Of a DNA stretch of 64,000 bases, positions 52,690 through 60,395 are shown one piece after another. The notes below the pieces were generated by a model that saw only the letters and a program-made list of their open reading frames with translations, ran no database searches and was not told the DNA's origin. Both the position numbers and the translations under genes were made by a program. The DNA is from Azophilus sp965200465 (GTDB lineage: Bacteria > Pseudomonadota > Gammaproteobacteria > Pseudomonadales > Azotimanducaceae). The stretch spans positions 1,550,001 through 1,614,000 of the forward strand of contig OZ241358.1 of assembly GCA_965200465.1 (NCBI GenBank), given 5' to 3'. How positions within the stretch are numbered: position 1 is the first letter of the stretch; each line of letters begins with the position of its first letter.

Positions 52690-53422
52690 CGGTTGGCCGG
52701 AAGCGCCCTAGCCAAGGCCGGCAGCCGCCGCTCCGCCCCACCTCGGGGCAACGGACCGCGCCGAGGGGGCCGGCCGGTCATGCAAGGTTGGGATTGGACC
52801 CGCCGCCCGGAGCCTTGGGGGATGGAGGGGCAATCCGCTCGCTTTTCATGCTTCTCGCTTCCTGGAATGCGGCGCCGGCGCCGCAGTGCATGGAAGCATA
52901 GACGCTCATCGCCCCAAGCACAAACGCTTCGGCTGCGTGCGCACCCGACCCCAATCCCCGCTTTAAGGAATCGTTGAGGCGCGTTGCAAGGCGCATCGTG
53001 CAAGGGTTTTTTCCGGCAATTGCCTAGTTGCGGGACTTGCGAAGGCTTGCTGCCTAGGAGCGCGGGCGCCCCGCCCGCCTGCGGGCCTTAAGGCCGACGG
53101 CAGCGAGCCAAGCGATCCTTATCCGGGGATTGGGGAGAGCAATCATCCGTCTTCACATGAAGGCGCCCGGTGTGCTAGCTTTAGCCAGAAAATTGCGCGC
53201 CGATGGAGGCAACCATGCCGAGCGCCCTGCGCCTGCTGGTGGCCCTAGCGAGCCAGCAAAAATTGGATTCCGCGGCTTTCCGCAAGCCAAGTGCTCAACG
53301 GCAGCAGCTTTCACAGACGTGGCGACGAGCCTCCCGGCATCCCTGGATTGCGGCGCCTCCAGCCTGAGCCATCAAAGCACCTGCGAATGCCATTGCGGAG
53401 ACAGCAAGAGGAACGTTTCGGT
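52690..53422. other. 733-base gap with MITE copy B
   Basis: No supported gene. The MITE-like repeat occupies 52949-53135. Short open frames on either side (for example MPSALRLLVALASQQKLD at about 53215) have neither ribosome-binding sites nor family similarity. The end of the stretch is the leader of the nucleotidyltransferase gene. Confidence 0.5.
52949..53135 (+). repeat. MITE-like repeat, copy B
   Basis: This 187-base element begins CCCCAATCCCCG and ends CGGGGATTGGGG, perfect 12-base terminal inverted repeats. It aligns with copy A (26584-26782, opposite strand) across its length; copy C (38398-38443) has only the right end. It has a central GC-rich palindrome (GCGGGCGCCCCGCCCGC) and no coding frame. 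A non-autonomous transposon is inferred. Confidence 0.8.
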
Positions 53423-54043
53423 GTGCTAGGGAAACCGCCGGCCCTGCCGCGCCAAGGCGCCGTCATTTTGGCTGGCGGTCGCAGCGAGCGCTTCGGCGGC
53501 GACAAGCGGCGCTGGCGGCTAACGGATGGACGCACCCTGCTGGAGAGCACCCTCGCCTGCTACGACGGCCTGTTCAACCCCCTGGTCCTGGTGTTGCGCC
53601 CCGAGGACCGGGACTGGTCGGCGGGATTGACCGGCTGCGCAAAGGTGTTCACCGCCAGCGCTCGACTGGGCATGGGCCATTCCTTGGCGGCCGGCGTGCG
53701 GGCGTTGGAGGGGCTCGCCGGCAAATCGCCCGGCGGCCCGGACGCCGTCTTCGTCGCCTTGGGAGACATGCCCTGGATCGAAAAAGCCACCTTGCAAGCC
53801 ATGCGCCAAGCCATGCGGAGCGTCGCGGCGATCGTCCGCCCAACGCACTTGGGCGCACCCGGCCATCCGGTGGGATTTGGGCGCGCCTACTTCTCCGACC
53901 TGCGCAACCTCACTGGTGACCGGGGCGCCAAGGCGGTGCTCAGCCGCCATGCGGACAAAGTCATTTGCTTGGCCGTCAACGACTCCGGCGTCCTGCGGGA
54001 CCTGGACCGTCGAGCGGACGTCCCAGCAAGGGCCGACGCCTGA
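53423..54043 (+). CDS. MobA-like nucleotidyltransferase (molybdenum cofactor type)
   Basis: This protein of about 206 residues has the GT-A nucleotidyltransferase start GAVILAGGRSERFGGDKRRW, then ARLGMGHSLAAGVRALEG and VFVALGDMPWIEKATLQAM (DMPW, typical of MocA/CoxS-associated enzymes), and APGHPVGFGRAYFSDL. It is predicted to attach CMP or GMP to molybdopterin. The start is uncertain: GTG 53423 or ATG 53387. It fits functionally with the XdhC gene 25 kb away. Confidence 0.85.
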   Translation: MLGKPPALPRQGAVILAGGRSERFGGDKRRWRLTDGRTLLESTLACYDGLFNPLVLVLRPEDRDWSAGLTGCAKVFTASARLGMGHSLAAGVRALEGLAGKSPGGPDAVFVALGDMPWIEKATLQAMRQAMRSVAAIVRPTHLGAPGHPVGFGRAYFSDLRNLTGDRGAKAVLSRHADKVICLAVNDSGVLRDLDRRADVPARADA

Positions 54044-54101
54044 CTGCATAGCCACGCGAAACCGCTGGGGCGCCGGAAGATCCGCCTGCAGCCCGTTCCG
54101 C

Positions 54102-55046
54102 CTAGGCCGATTGGGGGCCATCCCTTGCCCCCCCTTCCCGCCCGCTGAGCCGAGTGGCCCAATCGAGCTTGCTGCGGCAGGATTCGTAGAAGCTGTGGCC
54201 GTAGGTATAGACCAAGCGCAGGGGAGGCTGGTGTTTCTTGATGCGGATTTGGTCGCCGCGCTGCAGGTCGAAGTTGACTTGGGAGTCGCAACTGACCTGG
54301 GCTTGATCGACCTGCCCCAGGGTGACGGCGACGGTTGAATCGCCCCGCACCACCAGCGGCCTTGAGGTCAGGGTGTGGGGATACATGGGCACGATGACGA
54401 TGGCGTCCAGAGAGGGATGCATGATGGGGCCGCCGGCCGACAGCGCATAGGCGGTGGAGCCGGTTGGCGAGGCCACGATCAGGCCGTCGGAGCGCTGGTC
54501 GTAAACGAAGTCCCCATCAACGGCCAAGGAGAACTCCATCATTCGCGCCGCGCTGCCCGGATGCACCACCACGTCGTTCAAGGCCGGGGAGCCCTTAAGC
54601 TTGCGCCCGTCCCGCCACAGGCTGGCCGCCAGCAGGAAGTGGTCCTCCAGCCGATACTCACCGGCCAGCACGGCGCCTAGCTGTTCGGGAATTTCCTTGG
54701 GGGCGATGTCCGCCAGAAAACCCAAGCCGCCGCGGTTGATGCCGAGCACGGGCACTTGCGCATGGGCCAAGTCCCGCCCCACCCCCAGCAGGCTGCCGTC
54801 CCCCCCCACCACGACGATCAGGTCGCAACGCTCCCCCAAGGCGGCTCTAGAGGCTGTTGTCAGCCCGGCCGGCAAGGCTTCCTGTTGCCAAGGCCCTAGC
54901 CGTGCGGTTTGGTCTTCAACCAAAACGTCCACGCCGTGCCGCCGCAGGCAATCGATGACCGCGCCAAGGCTCTCGGCGACGCCGGCGCTCGCCCGGCGCC
55001 CGAGCAGGCCGACCGTCTGGAATTGGGAGTTGCCGCCCGCCTTCAT
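54102..55046 (-). CDS. nadK: NAD kinase
   Basis: This 314-residue enzyme phosphorylates NAD to NADP. The catalytic motif GGDGSLL is at residues 81-87; the second conserved block is LIVASPTGSTAYALSAGGPI, and GINRGGLGFLADI follows the first. The start at ATG 55046 (MKAGGNSQFQTVGLLGRRAS) gives the usual length; the frame extends 23 codons further up without similarity. It is divergent from selA. Confidence 0.95.
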   Translation of the reverse strand: MKAGGNSQFQTVGLLGRRASAGVAESLGAVIDCLRRHGVDVLVEDQTARLGPWQQEALPAGLTTASRAALGERCDLIVVVGGDGSLLGVGRDLAHAQVPVLGINRGGLGFLADIAPKEIPEQLGAVLAGEYRLEDHFLLAASLWRDGRKLKGSPALNDVVVHPGSAARMMEFSLAVDGDFVYDQRSDGLIVASPTGSTAYALSAGGPIMHPSLDAIVIVPMYPHTLTSRPLVVRGDSTVAVTLGQVDQAQVSCDSQVNFDLQRGDQIRIKKHQPPLRLVYTYGHSFYESCRSKLDWATRLSGREGGARDGPQSA

Positions 55047-55179
55047 GGACGGCACCCTACAGGACCGGATTGTCCATCCACAAGAACATTCCGCGTTGCG
55101 CCCACCCACGCCCAACTCCCAAGCAGCGCTTTTTGTAAACTAGTTGCATCGCCCGCCTCCGAACAGCGAGGTCCGCTCC

Positions 55180-56538
55180 ATGCAGCCACGCCGCCTGCCG
55201 GCCATCGACAAACTGCTGAACGCCCCAGCGTTGCAAGCCTTGGTGGCGCAGCACGGGGCCGGCCCGGTCAAGGAGGGGCTGCGGGCGCTGCAAGGCCAGT
55301 TGCGGCGCAAGGGCGACGCGCCGGACTGGGCCGCGCAGCCGGCCGGGTACGCCAAGCGCTTGGCCAAGCGCTTGGCCGGGCGCGGCTATCGGCTAATGCA
55401 CAACATGACCGGCACCCTCATCCACACCAATCTGGGCCGGGCGCCCTTGGCCGCCGCGCTTTGGGATGCGGTCAAGCCCTTGGTCACCGGCGCCCTGAAC
55501 TTGGAGTACGACCTGGCTGAAGGCGGGCGCGGGCACCGTGACGACTTGGTGGCCAAGCAGCTGGCGCAACTTACCGGCGCCGAAGACGCCACCATCGTCA
55601 ACAACAACGCCGGCGCCCTGCTGCTGGTTCTCAACACCTTGGCGGAGGGACGTTCGGTGCCGGTGTCCCGAGGCGAGCTGATCGAAATCGGCGGCAGCTT
55701 CCGCTTGCCGGACCTGATGCGGCGCTCCGGCTGCCGGTTGCATGAGGTCGGCGCCACCAACCGCACCCACCTGCGGGACTTCGCCGCCGTCGAGTCGCCG
55801 GCCCTGTTCCTGAAGGTACACCCCAGCAACTACGCCATCTCCGGCTTCACTGCAGCGGTGGACAGCGCCCAGCTGGCCCAGCTGGCTCGGCGGCGCAACG
55901 CGCCTCTTTGCGTCGATCTCGGCAGCGGCACCCTGGTGAATCTGGCTCGCCTAGGCCTTCCCGCGGAGCCAATGCCGCAGCAGGTCCTTGCCCAAGGGGC
56001 GGACCTGGTCACCTTCAGCGGCGACAAGCTCATGGGCGGCCCGCAGGCGGGGTTGATCGTCGGCCGCGCCGAGCTGATCGCGCAGTTGCGGGCGAATCCG
56101 CTCATGCGGGCGTTGCGGCCGGACAAGATCACGCTGGCGCTGCTCAACGAAGTCCTAAAGCTCTATGAGCAACCGGACCGGCTGGTGCAAGCGCTGCCGG
56201 TGCTGCGCATGTTGACGACGCCCTTGCCGGCGTTGGAGCGCCGCGTCAAGGCGCTGCGTTCGGCGCTCGGCGACAAACTGCCGGGCTGGCGCCTGGAGGC
56301 CAAGCCCAGCGCCGCGCAAATGGGCAGCGGCGCCCTGCCGACGCAAAGGCTCGACAGCCGCGCCCTGGTCCTCAGCCACGACGACGCCAAGGCGCCGCCC
56401 CGCCTAGGCCAACGGCTGCGGCGCCTGCGCCAGCCCGTGATCGGCCGCCTGCAGCAGGGCGTCCTGTGGCTGGATGTGCGCTCGGTGGTTGACTTCGACG
56501 GCGCCTTGGCGTCCCTGCAGGAGCTTGGGCCAGAGTGA
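55180..56538 (+). CDS. selA: L-seryl-tRNA(Sec) selenium transferase
   Basis: This 452-residue PLP enzyme turns Ser-tRNA(Sec) into Sec-tRNA(Sec) using selenophosphate. Features: the N-terminal RRLPAIDKLLNAPALQALVA, MHNMTGTLIHTNLGRAPLA, VNNNAGALLLVLNTLA, EIGGSFRLPDLMRRSG and the PLP lysine K283 in FSGDKLMGGPQAGLIVG. ATG 55180 is preferred over an ATG 12 codons earlier because it matches the family start. It overlaps selB by 4 bases. Confidence 0.95.
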   Translation: MQPRRLPAIDKLLNAPALQALVAQHGAGPVKEGLRALQGQLRRKGDAPDWAAQPAGYAKRLAKRLAGRGYRLMHNMTGTLIHTNLGRAPLAAALWDAVKPLVTGALNLEYDLAEGGRGHRDDLVAKQLAQLTGAEDATIVNNNAGALLLVLNTLAEGRSVPVSRGELIEIGGSFRLPDLMRRSGCRLHEVGATNRTHLRDFAAVESPALFLKVHPSNYAISGFTAAVDSAQLAQLARRRNAPLCVDLGSGTLVNLARLGLPAEPMPQQVLAQGADLVTFSGDKLMGGPQAGLIVGRAELIAQLRANPLMRALRPDKITLALLNEVLKLYEQPDRLVQALPVLRMLTTPLPALERRVKALRSALGDKLPGWRLEAKPSAAQMGSGALPTQRLDSRALVLSHDDAKAPPRLGQRLRRLRQPVIGRLQQGVLWLDVRSVVDFDGALASLQELGPE

Positions 56539-58403
56539 TCGTCACCCTAGCCGGCCATGTGGACCACGGCAAAACCAGCCTCATCAAGGCGCTCACCGGC
56601 GTGGACACCGACGTCCTGGCCGAGGAGCGGCGGCGCGGCCTGACCATAGACCTTGGCTTCGCCTACCAGCGGCGGGAAGGCGGCGGCGCCATCGGCTTCG
56701 TTGACGTTCCGGGCCATCACCGCTTCATCCACAACATGGTGGCCGGCGTCGCCGCCATGCAGCACGCCCTTTTGGTGGTTGACGCCGGCGACGGCCCCAT
56801 GCCGCAGACTCGGGAGCACCTGCAAATACTCTCCCTAAGCGGGCTTTCCCAAGGCTTGGCGGCGTTGACCAAGTGCGACCAAGTTGCGGAGGAGCGCATC
56901 AGGGCCGCCGAAGCGGAAGTGCGCGACTGCCTGCGAGGCACCTTTCTTGAAGGCGGGCGGATTCTTCGCACTTCCGCCGCCACCGGCGCCGGCCTTGCCG
57001 AATTGAGGCAGGCGCTCTGGTCCGCCGCCGACCGCCTTGCAGCGCAGGCGGTCACCGGGCAAGGCCAGTTCCGCCTAGCGGTGGACCGCGCCTTCAACAT
57101 GCCGGGCGCCGGCTTGGTGGTGACCGGAACGGTGCATAGCGGGCGAGTGGCCGAAAACGATGAACTGCATGTTTTTCCCGGTGGAGACAGGGTTCGGGCG
57201 CGCCGCCTGCGGGTGCAGGACCAGCCGGCGCAAAGCGCCGCCGCCGGCGACCGCGCCGCGATCAACCTAGCCGGCGCCGGCCTCCACCGCATGGGCCGCG
57301 GGCGCTGGCTTACGCGGACGCCCATGCCGGAGCGTCGCAACTTCATTGTTGACCTGCTGGTGCTCAAAGACTTTCCCCGCCCGGTGCGCCACTGGCTGCC
57401 GGTGCATGTTTACCACGCCAGCTCCCACTGCACCGCCCGCTTGGCTCTGCTGCACTCCAGCAAGGCGCCGCCCGGCGAACGCCAGGAGGCGGAACTGGTC
57501 ACCGACGAACCCCTCTGCGCCCGGCATGGCGACCGCCTGGTGCTGCGCGACCAAAGCCTGCACCTGACCTTGGGCGGCGGCCGGGTGCTTACCGACATGG
57601 CGCCCTCATCCCTGCGGCGGCGGCACCCATCGCGCTTGGCCCCCGTCAGCGCCTTCCGGCGCCGCAACAGGCAGGAACTCATCGCCGCCCTCCTGAACCA
57701 AGGCCCAGTGGCGCTGGCGGCGCTGCAAAACACCTTGGGGCTGACGGACGCCGAACTGGCCTCGGCGCTTGCCGCATTCGAGCTGGTGCGCCGCGACGGC
57801 GAAGCGGTGCTCAGCAAACAATGGGCGCAGTGGCGGCGCACGGCGTTGGACTGCGTGCGCCGGCATCAAAAGGAGAACCCCACCGCGCCCGGTGTGCAGC
57901 CGAACCTTCTGCCACCGGCCATCCCCGTGCGCTTGGGGCTGGCCATCCTGAACGAGTTGGTCGCCGACGGCAGTTTAACCCGCACGGGAAACGCCTATCA
58001 CCTGCCCTCGCACATAGCCGAGATTCCCAAGGAGGAGCAAGCCTTGTTCGACCGTCTGCGGCCCTGCTTGGACCAAGACCAAGCGCCCAGCCTTGGCGAC
58101 CTCGCCAAGGAGCACGGCCTGCCCATGAACGAGCTGCAAGCCGGCCTAAGCGCCTTGGCGCGGCGCGGCCTGCTGGTGCAGGTGTCCGCCAAGCGCTTCT
58201 ATTTGCCGGAGCGCCTTAGGACCATCGCCGAGCAGGCGGCCGCCTTGGCGGAACAGGCGCCGCTGTCCGTGCGCCGCTTCCGGGACAGCACCGGCATCGG
58301 CCGCAACGTGGCCATCGAACTGCTGGAGTTCTTCGATGGCCAGGGGTTCACCAAGCGCGTCGGCGACGCCCGCACGGTGGTTGGGCGGCTCAAGGTGCGT
58401 TAA
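56535..58403 (+). CDS. selB: Selenocysteine-specific elongation factor
   Basis: This 622-residue GTPase brings Sec-tRNA(Sec) to UGA codons next to a SECIS hairpin. Domain I has the P-loop LAGHVDHGKTSLIKALTG, the switch I RRGLTIDLGFAY, DVPGHHRFIHNM and TKCD. Domains II-III follow, and the C-terminal part consists of winged-helix repeats (for example LAKEHGLPMNELQAGLSALA and SVRRFRDSTGIGRNVAIELL) that bind SECIS RNA. It starts at GTG 56535, coupled to selA. Confidence 0.95.
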   Translation: MIVTLAGHVDHGKTSLIKALTGVDTDVLAEERRRGLTIDLGFAYQRREGGGAIGFVDVPGHHRFIHNMVAGVAAMQHALLVVDAGDGPMPQTREHLQILSLSGLSQGLAALTKCDQVAEERIRAAEAEVRDCLRGTFLEGGRILRTSAATGAGLAELRQALWSAADRLAAQAVTGQGQFRLAVDRAFNMPGAGLVVTGTVHSGRVAENDELHVFPGGDRVRARRLRVQDQPAQSAAAGDRAAINLAGAGLHRMGRGRWLTRTPMPERRNFIVDLLVLKDFPRPVRHWLPVHVYHASSHCTARLALLHSSKAPPGERQEAELVTDEPLCARHGDRLVLRDQSLHLTLGGGRVLTDMAPSSLRRRHPSRLAPVSAFRRRNRQELIAALLNQGPVALAALQNTLGLTDAELASALAAFELVRRDGEAVLSKQWAQWRRTALDCVRRHQKENPTAPGVQPNLLPPAIPVRLGLAILNELVADGSLTRTGNAYHLPSHIAEIPKEEQALFDRLRPCLDQDQAPSLGDLAKEHGLPMNELQAGLSALARRGLLVQVSAKRFYLPERLRTIAEQAAALAEQAPLSVRRFRDSTGIGRNVAIELLEFFDGQGFTKRVGDARTVVGRLKVR

Positions 58404-58417
58404 GGTTCATCCCGTGC

Positions 58418-58510
58418 GGAAGAGCATCGTCTCCGGTGGGGCGCACGGCCTTCAAAGCCGTTGAGGCGCGACAACGCGCCTGGTGGGTTCGACTCCTACC
58501 TCTTCCGCCA
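58418..58510 (+). tRNA. selC: tRNA-Sec (anticodon TCA)
   Basis: The 93-base gene has the long acceptor (GGAAGAGC paired with CTCTTCC), the short tRNA-Sec-type D arm CGTCTCCGGTGGGG, the anticodon loop CTTCAAA with TCA at 58452-58454, the extended variable arm AGGCGCG ACAA CGCGCCT, the T arm GTTCGACTC, and an encoded CCA. It starts 14 bases after selB, so selA-B-C may be one transcript. Confidence 0.95.
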
Positions 58511-58581
58511 CAAATTCCCAGGTTGACGCGCCAAGCGCCGCGGCGTTATCCTGCTGGCCAATCAGCACCTTGGGGAAAGCC

Positions 58582-59169
58582 ATGCCCATCGATACGCACG
58601 CGGCCTTTCGGGAGTTCGAGAACGGCGGATTTGACGCCAAGCAAGCGGAAGCCTTGGTTCGCGTCATCAACGGCACGACGGCCGAGCAGTCCACGAAAGC
58701 CGACATTCAGCAGCTTCGGGAGGACTCCAAGGCCGACATGAAGGAGTTTCGGGAGGACTCCAAGGCCGACATGAAGGAGTTTCGGGAGGACTCCAAGGCC
58801 GACATGAAGGAGTTTCGGGAGGACTCCAAGGCCGACATCCAGCAGTTTCGGGAGGACTCCAAGGCCGATATCCAGAAACTGCGGGAGGACTCCAAAGCTG
58901 ACATGAAGGAGCTGCGGGAGGACTTCAAGGCCGACATCCAGAAACTGCGGGAGGACTCCAAGGCCGACATGAAGGAGCTGCGGGAGGACTTCAAGGCCGA
59001 CATGAAGGAGCTGCGGGAGGACTTCAAGGACCAGTTCGCAACCAAGGCGGACTTAAGGGCCGCAATTTCGGAGGTCAAGGCGGACATCGCGGTCGCCACA
59101 AACAAGATGCTGCTTGGCGCATTTGGCATCGCCGGGCTGCTGTTCGCCGCCCTCAAGTTGTTTCCCTGA
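58582..59169 (+). CDS. Hendecad-repeat coiled-coil protein with C-terminal membrane anchor
   Basis: This 195-residue protein has a globular start (HAAFREFENGGFDAKQAEAL), about ten tandem copies of an 11-residue unit (REDSKADMKEF/ REDFKADIQKL), and a closing ATKADLRAAISEVKADIA followed by one membrane helix (MLLGAFGIAGLLFAALKLF). The N-terminal and C-terminal parts match DUF1640-type proteins; the repeats make a long regular coiled coil. The copies are nearly identical at DNA level (33 bases), which predicts length changes by recombination. It is related in layout to the protein at 21754. Function unknown. Confidence 0.8.
   Translation: MPIDTHAAFREFENGGFDAKQAEALVRVINGTTAEQSTKADIQQLREDSKADMKEFREDSKADMKEFREDSKADMKEFREDSKADIQQFREDSKADIQKLREDSKADMKELREDFKADIQKLREDSKADMKELREDFKADMKELREDFKDQFATKADLRAAISEVKADIAVATNKMLLGAFGIAGLLFAALKLFP
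58705..59035 (+). repeat. 33-base tandem repeats inside the coiled-coil gene
   Basis: About ten 33-base units of the form GGGAGGACTCCAAGGCCGAC-ATGAAGGAG-T/C-T-T/G vary at few positions (ATGAAGGAG or ATCCAG blocks). They keep frame, one unit per 11 residues. Confidence 0.85.
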
Positions 59170-59224
59170 CCAAGCGGGAAGCGCCGCCCACAGACCGGGA
59201 GGCAGCCCTGGGCGCGGCAGCAGG

Positions 59225-60259
59225 CTAACCTGACGCCGCCGGCAGCCTCAGCAGCATCTTGCCGCGGTTTGCGCCTTGGTAGAGCTTCTCGAACGCCAGC
59301 GGGAAGTCACCCACGTCGCCGTCCATGACGTGCTCCACCAGCTTGAGGTCGCCGTTGGCTATCCAACGGGCCATGCGCGAACGCGCTTCGGCGTAGCGGT
59401 CGGCGTAGTCGAAAATGACGAAGCCCTGCATGCGGGCGCGCATGGTGCCCAGCCAGATGTAGTTGTTGGGGCCGGTCATGGCCTCGGCGGCGTATTGGGA
59501 GGTGGCACCGCACAGCAGCACGACGCCGCGCATGGCGATCAATCGCAGGCTTGCGTCCAGCACCGGGCCGCCCACGTTGTCGAAGATTGCGTCAATGCGC
59601 TCCGGCGCCGCGGCGGCCAAGCGCTCGTAAAGATCGCCCTCCCGGTAGTTGATGGCCACGTCATAGCCAAGCGTCTCGGTCAGCCAGCGGCACTTCTCGG
59701 CGCTGCTGGTCAAACCGATGACCCGCGCCCCGGCCAGACGGGCGATCTGCCCGGCGATGGAGCCCACCGCCCCGGCGGCGCCGTTGATCAGCACGGTCTG
59801 CCCCGGCTGCGGCTTGCACTCCTCGGTGACGGCGAAGTAGGCGGTCAGGCCGGAGACGCCGAAGCCCCCCAGCCAAGCTCCCAAGGGCGCTTGGTCGAGG
59901 TCGCACTTCTCCAGCCCTTCGCCGTTGCTCAAGGCGTGGCTTTGCAGCCCCAGCCCGCCCAGAACATGGTCGCCGGCCTGGTAGCCGGGATGGTTGGACT
60001 CGATCACTTGGCCGGCGACGGTGCCACGCACCAAGTCGCCGGGGCGCACCCGGAACAGGAACTCGTCGCTGTCGCGGACGATGAGGCGCAGGGCCGCATC
60101 GACGGAGAGGTAGTGGACCTCCACCAGCACTTCGCCCTCCCCGGTGCGGGGAATGGGGCCGGTGCGCACCTCGAAGTCCTGCGGCCCGGCGACGCCCTCC
60201 GGCACGCGCTTCAAGTAGAGTTGCCGCAGCGTTCCCTCATTGCCGGCTTGGGCACCCAT
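59225..60259 (-). CDS. NADP-dependent MDR oxidoreductase (CurA/PTGR-like)
   Basis: This 344-residue medium-chain dehydrogenase/reductase lacks zinc ligands. It has YLKRVPEGVAGPQDFEVRTG at the start, the nucleotide motif INGAAGAVGSIAGQIARLAG, and IDAIFDNVGGPVLDASLRLI. The pattern fits NADPH-dependent enone or alkenal double-bond reductases. The C-terminal GTMRARMQGFVIFDYADRY is typical of that group. The substrate is unknown. Confidence 0.9.
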   Translation of the reverse strand: MGAQAGNEGTLRQLYLKRVPEGVAGPQDFEVRTGPIPRTGEGEVLVEVHYLSVDAALRLIVRDSDEFLFRVRPGDLVRGTVAGQVIESNHPGYQAGDHVLGGLGLQSHALSNGEGLEKCDLDQAPLGAWLGGFGVSGLTAYFAVTEECKPQPGQTVLINGAAGAVGSIAGQIARLAGARVIGLTSSAEKCRWLTETLGYDVAINYREGDLYERLAAAAPERIDAIFDNVGGPVLDASLRLIAMRGVVLLCGATSQYAAEAMTGPNNYIWLGTMRARMQGFVIFDYADRYAEARSRMARWIANGDLKLVEHVMDGDVGDFPLAFEKLYQGANRGKMLLRLPAASG

Positions 60260-60395
60260 CGCTCTCCTCCTCGATCCTCAATCCAAGACTGCTCTTATTC
60301 CACCCAAGCAGCCAAGCCGGCCAGGAAGGCGCACCACCGCCCTCCCCTGAACCTACGCCCCGTCATTCGACCAAAGCGGGCGCAACGGGCGCTGG

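Noticed and set aside
53130..53429. Short frames between MITE copy B and the nucleotidyltransferase gene
   Set aside because: No start signals or similarity, and part of the sequence is repeat.
58705..59035. Regular 33-base repeats considered as a CRISPR array
   Set aside because: There are no unique spacers; the units are contiguous, keep reading frame and encode a coiled coil.
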